A DNA stretch of 64,000 nucleotides. Source: Biscogniauxia marginata (taxonomy: Eukaryota; Ascomycota; Sordariomycetes; Xylariales; Xylariaceae). The notes beneath the pieces were generated by a model. That model worked only from the letters and a program-made list of their open reading frames with translations, was not told the origin of the DNA and searched no databases. The stretch is from contig MU404188.1 in NCBI GenBank assembly GCA_022695795.1, forward strand, positions 1-64,000, written 5' to 3'. The first letter of the stretch is position 1; each line of letters begins with the position of its first letter. The position numbers and the translations under genes were made by a program. Below are positions 1 through 11,767 of this stretch, piece by piece.

Positions 1-95
<95 letters not shown>
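1..95. repeat. (AAT)n microsatellite
   Basis: About 31 uninterrupted copies of a taa/ata trinucleotide run from the first base of the window and end at the sequence ataatcaaaa. The left end is truncated by the window, so the true length is unknown. Confidence 0.97.
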
Positions 96-583
96 CAAAA
101 CACAAGTCACACTCAAACAAGTTCGGTAGCTTTATAGCAAACATGTTATCTGTAGCCATTAGGACTATCTCTGCAATCGTAATCTATCTAAGTCCCTCTC
201 CGTGCCTCTTTGCCTGCAACACCGAAATTTTGTTTCCCCCTTCAGTCAAGGTCGCAAAGAGTGCCAGTACCTAATTGTCGTGACCAAGTCTGGTGTGTCC
301 GCCACACCAAGACATCCTGTCACAACTAAAATGATCAACTTCGGTCTTACCAGACCCCTTCCTCATATGTCATAACAGCGAGCCTCAAATCCATATACCC
401 TGGGCCGATTCATCATACAAATATACAGCTAATCGTACAAGAAGATGAAAGTATCGAAATGATGATAGAACATCAACATCTTCCTCACACCTCGAAAAGT
501 AAAGTGGGGCACATCGACAAGCGACAAAGCGATCGCACACAACTTCTGTAGTGAAGCTGCCGAGGAGTCACGTCCCATCCAAC
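96..583. other. 3' flank without a gene
   Basis: No ORF with coding character is seen on either strand. It lies downstream of the minus-strand gene ending at 584 and probably contains its 3' UTR. Confidence 0.6.
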
Positions 584-3500
584 TTACTGCCAATCTGAAC
601 CAATCACTCCACGTCGCTCAGCGTCACGGAGCATACGTTCGTGGAGATCCTTGGTAGCAGCATCATAGTCCGCCTCGGGGGCTTCTCCCGGAGGACAATT
701 CTCTCCAACCTTCTCCGCCGGTCCCTGGACTGCGTCAATCTCGACGGGCTTGTTGCCGCCATTTGGGGAAGTACGAGCTGGGGAGCCGTTCGGGTTCGAG
801 ATAGCGGGGCCAAGAGATGCCGCCGCGTGTCCGAAATACTGAGGTAGGTATCCCGTGGCGGTGGTTGAGGAAACGGCACTGGGCAGCACGTTTCCGCTAG
901 TCGAGCCTTTCTTCAACATCGTCTGCCAAAGATCATGCCCGGATTTGTTGCTGCATCCAGTTAGCGTTAGCCCCGCGTGAACTTATCAAAAACGACGTCT
1001 CGTCAACATACCTAGATCTCTCTACATCTCTTCGGCCCTGCAAAGTCGCTTTCTTATCGTTGGCCGTCTCTGCATTCGACTTGTCAGAGGGAGACAGCTT
1101 GCAATCCTTGAGCGCCTTGTCGAGATTGCTGGCTTGTGAGGCGGTAGCGGAACTCTTCGCGTTTGCCTTTGGAGTGTCGCTGCGTCCAACATCGTCGGGT
1201 GCTACGATTGGAATGGCTTTGCTGAACTTCTGGCCGCCTTCACGAGAGCGAATGTTGTTAATATCACGGCCGAGACGAAACGGGTCATTCTCCGCAGATC
1301 GCAAGGCCAAGTTGCGATCGGTTTCCGCGCATCCAATAGGAGTCGGTTGAGCTCCAGCTGGTGCCGGGAGTTCCTTGGTCTCGCTTGACTTCACGGGGGA
1401 AGGAGGGTAGAAATCCTTTCCGTCGAACTTGGGCAACCCTAGTCCCTTGCTTGAGACTCCGCCCCAGTAGATATGTCGAGCACGCTTCTCCTCCTCTGTG
1501 AGTTCTCGCGGATACAGATAGTCACCACCACGGGCATTATAAGAGTTCATTCCCGGAGGCAACCTTCCGACTAGATACGGAGCAGTCGCAAAACCACCGC
1601 GACCCAAGTGCTCGAGAGGCAACTGTCCTTCGACGGGGGTTGAATCGTTAGTGAAGTAGGTGCTCGCAGATTGCATAGTTTCCCAACTACCACGCTGATT
1701 CTGCTGGAGAGGACCAGGCTGCCATTGGCCCTGGCTGTATTCACCTACGGCACTGGGCTGGGGAACATGATGCGATTCTTCAGGTACCATCACAGCAGTT
1801 GATGGGTTGCTTTCGCCCGGCGCCATGGAGACCTGTGGATTCGATCCAGGCTGGAAAGGGGGTGCTGAAGCAGCACCGCGAAGCAGAGCCTCATCCGCCA
1901 CCTTGAGTGGGTCGGACTCATCGAGCTTCTTCAGAATATGCGCCTCGAGAGCTTCTAAAGCACGAGAAGCTTGGTGGTTATTAGTCTTGGTCGAATTGAT
2001 ACCAACTGCCAATCGATTTCTCTCCGGGAATGGTCGCCTGCCACCGCGCTCCATCGTCTTGGGGTATCTGAGAGTAGGTCGTCCAGTTGACTCCATAGAA
2101 CCCCGATGAGATCTTCCCGTTCGATTCTCTAGAATACTAGAGGGTCTCGAAGGTGTCTTGTAGGGCCTCGTATCTGGGACGATGGTCTCGGTGCTCTGTT
2201 CAGACTTTGGATAGTGCATGGCTTCGAAGTTGAGCTGCATCCTGTAGTTGTTCTCGAAATGCTCGATGTTCTGCTTGATCTTCTCCGCCTGCTCTTTGGT
2301 CGCCTTCTCGTCGATCTGATGCTTATTGTAATGCAACTGATCCTCAAAGTATCGAAGAGACGTTCTCAGAGAATCTAGTTGACGCTTGGTAATCTCGCTT
2401 GGCTTGATCGAGGTAATAGGTGGAGTAGTTGTCTGCTTTTGCGCAGAATGAGGCTGGAGCTGGATTTGCTGATGACCGCCGCCAACACCAGCTGGTTGAA
2501 GCCCAGGTGGACCAAATACGAATGGATGAGGCATAGGCTGGAAACGGTTATGAGCAAAAGCCGGGTGTCCCATCATGCCAGGGGGAAGGTAAGGACCTGG
2601 GATCAACGGAGCCATATGAGGTGGGCCACCTACCATGGGGGAAGGGTAGATGTGACCATTGAAGATGAAAGGCCGGCTTTGATCAAACTGGTCAGGGGGC
2701 GAGATCTTGACCGGAGCGGGTTTCGGCTTCTTAGCGCTACCACCCTCAGGCTTGCCCTGGGTTGAAGCAACCATGGCACCTTGTTGACCTGGGGCCAGCA
2801 ACGGTTGTGGCATATACGGAGGAAGTGGGGCATGGCCGGGTGGGATACCATATCCCCAGGGGAGGCCAGCAGGCATGGGGTAGAGAGGCATAGGCAAGCC
2901 CATGTGGTGAAAGAAGGCAGGATGGGCAGGATGGCCTGGGAATACGGGAGGCATCATGGGAGGAGGCGGAGCTTGATCGTTGGCACCTGCAACAGCCTCG
3001 GGCTGTCCTTCTTTGGTGATCTCTACTGGACCTTGTCCTTCCTGTCCAGGTCGATCCTTATCCCACTTTGCGGTAGGAGATGCAGAGCCTCGGGTATTGG
3101 GAACGATTCTTCCGCCAGCTGTTACGCGAACATGAGTGGGGGAAACAACTGCTTTGAAGAATCTCTGGAATCCCTCACTTTGTTGTGCGACAAGTCCTGT
3201 AGGGGCCGGAAGGGGCTCGCTAGAGGTGACTTCAGATCCCGTACGGCCGCGGTACTTCCACTGCACATCTTCAGCACCTTGGTGAGCTTGTTTCTTGCCT
3301 TGGAAGAGAATTTCGTCGCTATCTGTAGACGAAGAGACATCCTCCTTAGCTTGCTTCAGCCGTTGAAGTTGCTGGGATTGCTGGGATTGTTGGGATTGCT
3401 GGGTAGATGGCACAGCGTTGCCTTTGCCTTTGACAACGTCGCCTGGATGGATACGTTAGTGTGCGACATCAGGAAAGGGAGTGAAGTCGAATGTTTGCTT

Positions 3501-4122
3501 CGAAGAAAGCACGGGAAACAAGAGACGGCATTATTGCACAACCAGAAATGAGAGGAAATGAAAGGAAAGGAAAGGACAGGAAGGAGAGTAGGACATGAGG
3601 ATGCAAGCTAGAGCATTACTTACTGATCTCAGGGTCTTCCTTGAGTCTCTCCAGGGCGAGTTGGGGAGCCTGTTGGCCTCTAAGCTGGAGTAGCTCGCCG
3701 ACACTGTAGCTGCGGGACTCCATGGAGCAGGTGAGAAAGGCAAAGAGGCAGTAGGTGCGTTGGTTATCTAGGCCGTTCCAGCGGAAGAGGACAGGGTAGG
3801 CAGGAATTTCGATGGGATTTGGTGCAAGGTATTCACAGGCGATGCTGAGAACTGCAGAAATCTGAGCAAAACGCCTGCCCATGTCAGCAGAGTTCTGGGC
3901 GTCAAGTTGCGACGCGATGAACTGGGGAATGTGGAAAGGCGCCGTTGTCATTGCGTCGCCAAACTGCATCTCGCCGACAAAAACTTGGGCACAGAAGTAG
4001 CTATTTTTGAGGAGGTGCTTGATCTCCATGACAGCGGGTGCCGGGAGGCGGACATCATCAACCTGACTCAGCTTGAGCCGGTCAAACAGATTGTTGACGA
4101 GCCTTCGGTGGTTGGGTGGCAT
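584..4122 (-). CDS. Large Pro/Gln-rich protein of unknown function, 3 exons
   Basis: I do not recognise this protein. I model three exons on the minus strand: 4122-3624, 3442-1012 and 950-584. The introns are 3443-3623 (donor gtaagt, a CTAAC branch, acceptor cag) and 951-1011 (donor gtatgt, a gctaac branch). The exons sum to 3297 nt, giving 1098 residues. The ATG at 4122 follows ACCAAG and begins MPPNHRRLVNNLFDRLKL. Residues 1-166 look globular and conserved in type. A QQSQQSQQ tract follows, then a Pro/Met/Gly-rich low-complexity stretch at about 320-505, a charged helical or coiled-coil segment at about 510-570, and a polar disordered tail. The architecture (small ordered N-terminus, long disordered scaffold) suggests a regulatory or RNA/protein-binding role, but that is inference. 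The acceptor at 951 is preferred to one 24 nt further on because the latter meets a stop codon almost at once. Confidence 0.85.
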
Positions 4123-4448
4123 CTTGGTACAAGCAGTGCGTGTGCAGATGAAGTGTGGGTTTAGGTATGGATTGAGGTATGGGTTTAGGTGTAGGGTTGG
4201 GTTTGAGAGGTACTGAGAACACCGCCGGAGAAGAAGTACTTTTTCTTCTTGGTAGTGCACAACTTGCGCAGGAAAAACGAGTAGTGTGCGTGGGTGAAAG
4301 ACAAAAATGCGTAGTATGAAGGCAAGAAAACAGAATTAGGGTTGGAGTGAAGTTGCAAGAGGAATGAAAATGGCAAATAGAAAAAAAGAAAAGGTGGTGC
4401 TTGGTGAGGATGTGTGCCGACGATTTTTTATGGCAGCGGAGATGGAAA

Positions 4449-4487
4449 AGAAGTAAAGAGGTGAAGAGGTGAAGAGGTGAAGAGGGC
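4449..4487. repeat. 9-bp tandem repeat (gtgaagagg)
   Basis: Three to four imperfect copies of gtgaagagg lie in the purine-rich upstream region of the minus-strand gene that starts at 4122. Read on the coding strand this is a pyrimidine-rich CT tract, common in fungal promoters and 5' UTRs. Confidence 0.7.
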
Positions 4488-4489
4488 GT

Positions 4490-7400
4490 GAAGAATGATT
4501 TGTTTTGGTGGGTGGACAAGAGAAAATGATTTTCGTCCACGTACCAAAAAAAAGAAAAAGAAAGAGAAGCGAGTGGCAGCAATCAGCAATAGTTAGGCAT
4601 ACAAGATCCTGAGCCAGATCTGTGAGGGCGTTGTTGGGGCGACGAGGACGCGTGGGAGACGTGTGAAGTTGGACGGGTGATGGATGAATCGCCGGTAACG
4701 AGGGCAACAAACCAGTCCAGAGGATTATGTATCTGTCAAGCATCTACCCTCGGTTGTACGCGCCAGCAGGTAGGATCCTAGGGTCTACTTTCTAGGCAGG
4801 TTGGAAGAAGCGAAAGCACGTCTGGAAAGGTGATGTTCATGTTCATGTTCATGTCTCGCCTTCGTATCAAGAGGGCAAAAGCCTAAATTTATTCCTATTC
4901 ATTCCACTGTCAGGGACGACCTCTGCTACCTACCTGTAACTGCGCCTGCCCGGAGCAATGTCGACAGAGCGTTAACGAGGAAAGACCTACTTGGATATCA
5001 TATTTACATCTTTTGTGGGTATGTACCTACTGCATACATCGTTAAAAGAATCACAGGTACATACCTAATAAAAACCCACTAGTAGTCGCTGTTATAGTAC
5101 ATGTGCTGGTCCCCTGGAACATGAATGACCCTTTGTCTCGTTATTTTTGCAAACCTTTTACAGTACATGTAATCCTTATACCTACCTACATCTTATCATG
5201 TATTCAAGTTCTCCCCTATAACAGGTACCCACTACAACGTGAAAGCCCGAACTAGGTACCTATAATGACATGAAAATCCATCTTGTCAGGATCGAGATAA
5301 CTCGATAAATGTGCAGGCTAGAAGGTAGGTAGGTGTGTCTATACACCATTTGCTTCTCCGTGATATGTCCCATGTGGTGCGCCGCCCCCCTATTCAGTTG
5401 TGTAACATAGGTAGGTACATGATAATTTGTGTCTACACGAAGGCAAAATTGTTGGATGATCACAGAAAATCACCAGATTATCCCAATTATCCTAACCTCT
5501 CATCAAGGCTATTAAATATCACAACACACCCCTTATTACTTATCATGGTTTCCTACCACCCTAGGTACATTCCTAGATTCAAGGCCGCCTTCTTGTTTTA
5601 CGGCATGAGAAAGAAAGGGGAGGAAAACCTCTATTAGGGAGAAGACAAAATGTAGATATTTATATAGAGGTGCAGTGGTGTATATCAATAGAAAACCTCT
5701 CGGTATCATTGGTACTTTCAGCTTCCAGTTGCTCATGTATACCTAAGGTAAGGATGGGGGTAAGAAGCGAGATCGAATTGTCATCTACCTAGGTTTCTCT
5801 TAGGATGACCGACAGCCACTCCAGATACATATGTGGAGAAAGAAAAAGGCATATACGACTGACATTAAATCATATTCGTGCAGAGGTATGTCCTCCTAAT
5901 CACGTGTCCTATATAGCAAATAATTTCTACTGGATTACTAATCCCTGACAGGAGTTGCCGGGCAAGCTCGCTATTAGCAGTGTCACAGTTCTCGACGAAT
6001 GTTCATTGGGTGGGAATCAAGTCTATTCATGCAATCTGCAAGGAACTACTATATCCGATAGCCAAGCTATATAAGAAACAACATCCGCCATCACCACAGA
6101 AGATAATACAATCAGATTGAGTAGGGGGGGTGGACCTAAGGAGGGCGAACGATCCATAAACCATCCGTAACAAGCGGTGAACAGCCAGAAAATTCATGCA
6201 GCTGGGGGACCACTGGTGTGTGATCCTGTTTGAGTCATAGGGGTAGAGGGGGCCAGACCAGCGGAAAAGGCTGACGCTCTTGGCCAATGATCCTTCATGA
6301 AACGCTTCGTGTTGACTTTTTTTTTTTACTGTTGATCTAGATATTAGAATATTTCTAGTGTTGAGGATACGGGATGGGCTAGATGAAATTGCCTATCTTA
6401 CCGCCGGTAGCTCGGAGATCGCTCTCCTCTTCTCTATAAGTTGTGTCTTCGCACAGAGCCGGAACGTTGAGGAGTCCATCACATCAACAAGATGCGACCG
6501 TTATCGGGCTCCGGCGGATTCGGCGTTGGCGGGTCGGGCCTAGGCGCTGGTTCGGGCTTGTGACCGCCGGTCTCTTGAGAGCTATTCGGTGGCAAGGGGA
6601 AATCGCCAGGCCAAATATGTTGATCGTAAGAGAGAATCCTCATCATCATCATCGTGATAAAGTTTCTATGAGTCTTGAATAAACGGTGGCAAATATGGGG
6701 ATGCCGGGAATGATGGGGAAATGGCTGGAAGACAAAGAGTATGAGGGACTAAAACTACAAGTCTGCGAGTGCTCTCCCCTCTTATGTAACTGCAGTCGTG
6801 ATTTTCAGATTGGCAAGGTAGCAGAGCAGAGCAGCAGAGGGGGCTTCTTATCAGTATCATACTACAAGACATTATCACACCAAGATCCCCGCCCCATACA
6901 TCCATCAATCCTCCATAGGCAGTCAATCCTGTTTCCCTAGATAGTAGGTCAAGCCCAAAAGTCGAAACGTCCCGCTAGATTGGGCGACGTGCGCCCGATT
7001 GAAACCTGCAAGTTGAGTGGGTATGGGTTCGGTTACCGACTGACCACGTGGTCCATTAGCAAGGAAATCAGGTCTTCTGACGGCTATGAGTCTCGATGGG
7101 ATGACGGCGGCTATTCCAAAGAGGTTCTTGCTTAGATCGACATTGGCGTCTAGGTCTTCCATTTTAACGCACGGCTGTGGAGCGGAATAGAGCGAGCAGA
7201 GAATGTTCCATGAGCCATATTGGACTAGCAGGGACCCTAGACAATTGGTGCGACTGACAGTCTTCCTAATTGACCTAGGGCCATGTCTCGGCATGGAGTA
7301 TTCGGAGGGGGGGGGGACGTGACTTGAGAGTGACACCCACCTACCCTCCTCCCCACGTTGTCTGGTAGACTGCGGTGCTACCTGTCGCACCTATCCTATG

Positions 7401-8582
7401 GCGTCTAGATGACGTCTGAAGCACTAGGCCCCATGCATAAAACAAGGCTGATATCGCAGAGACTAGGTATCCGTCGGCCCCCAGTGGTGCGACCTGCTCA
7501 AAGCTCGCGGTGGTACGAGGAGGGTTGGATGCGCCCATCTGGTAGTTTCGGAGAGCGTCGACCGCATTTTCAGATGGCTAAAAGATCAATCCTCGACCCG
7601 GCCAGCACTACACCGGTTTCTGATTGTACACGTGAGCACGTATCCTCCGTAGACATTGCCATACTTTCCCACTTCGGCTGGCTGTCCTTGAAGCTAAGTG
7701 AAGGTTTCAGAACGGGATCTCCACATGATCGGCGGGACCAATGCACGTCACGCCTGTCAACCGTGCTTCTTTTAAGGGAAAAAACAGGGATGGCGAGTGC
7801 TGTCAGTGCCGAGTTAAATGATTGTGGATTCCCGTTGTCGCTTGAGTGTTTTTTCAGCATCCGCCGCATGCTATCTAGGTAGCATGGGGGCGGTCACCAG
7901 CCATCTCCCTGGTTAGAAGACAGCAGGTAAGCCTGGGTTGACAAGCTGAAGCCGCAATGGATGAAACTCTGGAGAGCAACAGAAATGGTGGGCCGACGTT
8001 TTAGATATCTGAAAGATGGAGAGGTAACGCTAGGTAGTTGGTACAAAAGATTGATATGAAGGCATCGTGAAAGGTGTTATATTTTAGATATGTGGCGCCT
8101 GTGGCTAAATAGGGGTCCCGAATTGGCAGTCTATAGGTTGTGGCTTGGTCTAACCGAAAGCTTAATGTAGGTCCGGCAGCGGATGCGTGACCACCCGAGT
8201 TGCTTGCTAGCTGCAGTGTTACACAGACCCGTCTTGTATGTCTTTTACTGTGTGCAGTAATTCTCTCGCCTTCCCTTTTCTTTACTACAATCATCTCCAC
8301 CTCACCTAATTCTCAACCGGGTTCGCAGTAATTACCGGTACTAGGCGTCTCATATGCCCGCAATGTTAGGCATGGAAAGGTACTGACTGACTTGTTATTG
8401 GATCGACACGGCGGACGCTAGAAAGTGGACGATGACGATCTGGATAAGGTGCGCGAGAATCGACATCATCTATCTGCACAGCTAAGCATACGATGCTCGT
8501 CGAATCCTACTCCTAGGTACGTATTACACATTGCTTAGAACAAAAAAGCACTTAAGGTGGGGTCGCCGCCGGGGAGGGACCC
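4490..8582. other. Long intergenic stretch (4.1 kb)
   Basis: No coding region can be supported. Several ORFs of 80-160 codons occur on both strands (for example 6923-7390 minus and 7409-7882 plus), but they lack recognisable domains or splice-site logic. The first part carries several ACCTACC/TAGGTAGGT runs (about 4925, 5180, 5320 and 5410) and a hexamer run of gttcat near 4835. A run of g lies at about 7305. Confidence 0.55.
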
Positions 8583-9983
8583 CTAAAGACTATTCTCCTG
8601 TTCTTCCATTATATCAATAACGTCCTGCCAGCTCGCCCACTCCGAGTCGGAAATTGTGCCCAACAACGGTAGCCGGACGCTGTCGCGATCACCGAAGTTC
8701 CTCAAACGGCCGACGGCCTCCTTGATTCCCAAGATGCTCCACTTGTTCACGAATTCTCCCGCCGCACTGACTTTGTATTGCAACAGCTTCGCCTCCTTGA
8801 TCTCGTCGACCGTCGGCTGCTCCTTGCTAGCCAGGTTAAACAAGTGCACGGCTGACTTAGGGAAGAAAGCGGAGACCACATCAACAGCGCCAGTAGCGCC
8901 TACGGCTATCGCAGATAGTAACTGTTGACCCAGGCCAGTATAGGGGTGAAAGTGGGTATAGTCGATTGACGGGTTTGAACAAATCTGCGCGTGCCACGAC
9001 AGGTCTTGATGTGCCAACTTAGCCCCTACAATATTAGGGTGCTTAGCTAGCTCAGCATACGTAGCTGGGGTGACCTTGATATTGTTCGAGACCGTTGGGT
9101 AATCATAACTAAGGTAGATGATGGCATTAGTGAGTGAGATTTATTTTTTTGATAAAGCTAACGCCGTCGTAAGGTAAGCTCAAGAATACACCCCACAAGA
9201 TGGGTTTTTATTTTTCGATTACCAGGGCAGCGATTTAATACACTGTCAAGCCCTTTACGAGCTCTTTTTTGTGAGGGTGCTTTGGAATCTGCAAGGCACG
9301 CAAAGCTAGTCTAGCTGTGCTGTCCGATACTACCCCCAGGCCAATAAGAGGCATATTCTCTCCTGAGGGAAGAGCACTCTCAAACAGGCACTAATCGTGC
9401 GAGAGTGGCATTTATGTCACACTTACATCATGATTGGCAAGGGGCTCGAGTCGGCTATAGCTGTGAACCACTCGATAATGCCTTCTTGCGAGGTAGCCGC
9501 AGCAAAATATCCAGGTACCAGGCATACACCCCATTGTGCACCGGCGTCCTTGGCAGATTCTAGCTGGGCAATCGTCTCTTCAAAGATTTGCGTGACAGTG
9601 CCCGCAGTCAGAGGATAGTCCTTGAAGCCGGCTTCATCGAGGGCCTTTCTCGTTGCGGATATCACTTTGACCCGTTCGTCATTTGTGACGTGTATCGCCT
9701 CTCCCGTGCTTCCAAATAAGACCAAGCCCGTGATACCTGATTTTGCCAGGTAGAGCGAGTATGCAACTTGGGTGTCGATGTCCACAGGTGCGGTAATAGG
9801 GTTGTAATTTGACGCGTTCTTGCCTACAAAGAAGGTTGGCACCGGCACATACATGCCAAGCGGTGGAGGGCTTCCCATGGTCACATTATCAACCCGCCCG
9901 ACATTCCTTGATCGAGAAGGGCCAATTTCTGCCCTGGCCGCGAACGAAAATAGAGATACGAGGAGGTAGAAAATTAGTCTCAT
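8583..9983 (-). CDS. DHDPS/NAL-superfamily aldolase with predicted signal peptide
   Basis: Class I aldolase of the dihydrodipicolinate synthase / N-acetylneuraminate lyase superfamily; fungal members often act on 2-keto-3-deoxy or 4-hydroxy-2-oxo acids. There are two exons, 9983-9427 and 9108-8583, with intron 9109-9426 (donor gtaagt, acceptor ccttag). They sum to 1083 nt, giving 360 residues. The superfamily marks are present: the GSTGE loop, the Tyr of YDYP (residue 187) and the Schiff-base Lys in VGAKL (residue 216). The first ATG gives MRLIFYLLVSLFSFAARA, a good signal-peptide-like segment, about 35 residues ahead of the usual cytosolic start (MGSPPPLGM). The substrate cannot be told from sequence. 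The 318-nt intron is long for this genome and AT-rich. If the downstream ATG is used the enzyme would be cytosolic. Confidence 0.85.
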
Positions 9984-10024
9984 TTTCGCCTGTATTTGTA
10001 TACTGCTGTTGTTGTAAACAGGAT

Positions 10025-10036
10025 GGAAAATATATA
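10025..10036 (-). promoter_or_regulatory. TATA-like element upstream of aldolase gene
   Basis: The sequence reads TATATATTTT on the minus strand about 45 nt before the ATG at 9983. Position and composition fit a TATA or AT-rich core promoter, but it is a short, common motif. Confidence 0.3.
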
Positions 10037-11767
10037 TCCTCCTAAGATACCTATTTAAATGCAGTGCAGGCTGTGACATGAAGCGAGATTCGCGAGTGAC
10101 GATCTTTCTGTGCCCCTCTCCAACGGAACATAAGACGAAAAAATTGAGCAACCGACGGCGTATTCTCGCCAGCTCCGGGCCGAGACAAGGATCAAATGCA
10201 TATTTATATGTGATGATCAAGCACATTGCTGACCAGGAAACATATCACACTTGTGATGGTAGTGGAACACAGCCAATTTATAACCGACGGGCTGCCGGGA
10301 TTGCGCAATAAAGGTACCTAGATATACCTACCAAGGTAGTTGGCCGCTCTAGTCTACATCTGCATGTATATACCTACATGTGCTTACATGCATACATATA
10401 GGTAGGAATACATGAAGGTCGCCATGCGTGGGGGGGCTGTTCATCGGCTACATTAGAAAGTTCAGTGCATCTCATTTAGACTCGGCCTGCAGATGTCTAA
10501 TTATCAATGGACATTCAAGACCTGGAAAGCTTTCCAAACCAAGCCAGATCCAGGGTTCTGGAACGATTCTACAGAACAAATGGAATCGGCCTGGTTGCAT
10601 TAGTGAAAATCCAGAACGTTCGACCTTCCTTAGGGCTGAGTTATAGACCTACCCAATAGGTATGCAAGAGGTAGGTATATATATGTGATATATCATCTAC
10701 ACGTACGGATGTATACAAAAACCTAATCGAGAAATTCAACTCGGCGGATAATAAGATGCCGTGAAATGATGTTTCTAATGGTATTAAGACGTTGTTAATA
10801 AAATATAAAATCGATTTACAAGTAACGAACGACTACTTTTAATTAGTCGTAATAAAATATTCGGTTAGAAAAGGCGGAAGACTCGGTGATATATATAATT
10901 ACCTATACATCTCGTTTAGATTTAATGAGATGGCTTACCTTAGGTTGATTAATTTCTTCTTCTCTTGAGACGATCAGTACGAATTCGGCCAAGCGATTGT
11001 GAGATTAGTATAACGCTTAAAAACTGAATTAATTTAACTAAGTCCCCCATTCTATCATTTAAAGTGAATCTTAAAAACACCTCGTTACCGCAAAGACTGG
11101 AAGCCAACGGCTTGACCTCGACCTACCTACTAGGCGTTGGCTTGAGTACCTCGGCGGTTTTTGTCGATTAGAATGCGAATAGCGTCTCGATCTTGCGACT
11201 AACGAGGAACTTTAGTAGACAGCTACGGTAACTAACTTACACCCCTGCAGTCCCTTTGCCCTAGTAGCGCATTCTGGCTTAGTCCAGCTTGTCCGCTTCG
11301 GGCGCCTCACAGGCTTGCGGTAACCGTAACTAGATCGAGCGACTTAAAACATATACATAAGCTACGGGCCTCCGCAAACCCCTCAGTTTCACTTCCGTCT
11401 TCCTCCACTAGATTATGGTTTACTTAACCGAAGCTCTGCAACCGACGGGAGTCCGAGAGACCGATCACATGTGGTTAGCGAAGATGCTAAGTGCTGTTCC
11501 GCGAGTTTTTCCAGCCCGGACGAGAGGAGGGCACATGTGGAAGTATCTGGTCAAAATGGACGACTTTGAATTTATTTGTTCCCGGGTTTTCGATTTTCTG
11601 TTCGTGACATATCTCAAATATACATATCCAGCGCCTGGGTGAAGCTAGTGACCGGTAAGCAAGAGCCTAGCAAGAACTCACTATGGTAGATAGCTGCTAA
11701 CATTGTGTTTACTCAAAAGAGTGCCTTTAAACAGACTTTTTTTCAAAAGAAACAAGATTCATCCATA
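10037..11767. other. Intergenic stretch with AT-rich island
   Basis: This lies between divergently transcribed genes. ACCTA/TAGGT runs cluster at 10310-10410 and 10655-10680. From about 10680 to 11060 the DNA becomes AT-rich, with many TA steps and a small hairpin (acgacta / tagtcgt at about 10828-10850), resembling RIP-degraded sequence. An ORF at 11415-11642 has no recognisable features and is not called. Confidence 0.5.

Noticed and set aside
6923..7882. Two ORFs of about 155 codons on opposite strands (6923-7390 minus, 7409-7882 plus)
   Set aside because: No domain, no splice partner and no biased codon use; such lengths arise by chance in moderately GC-rich DNA.
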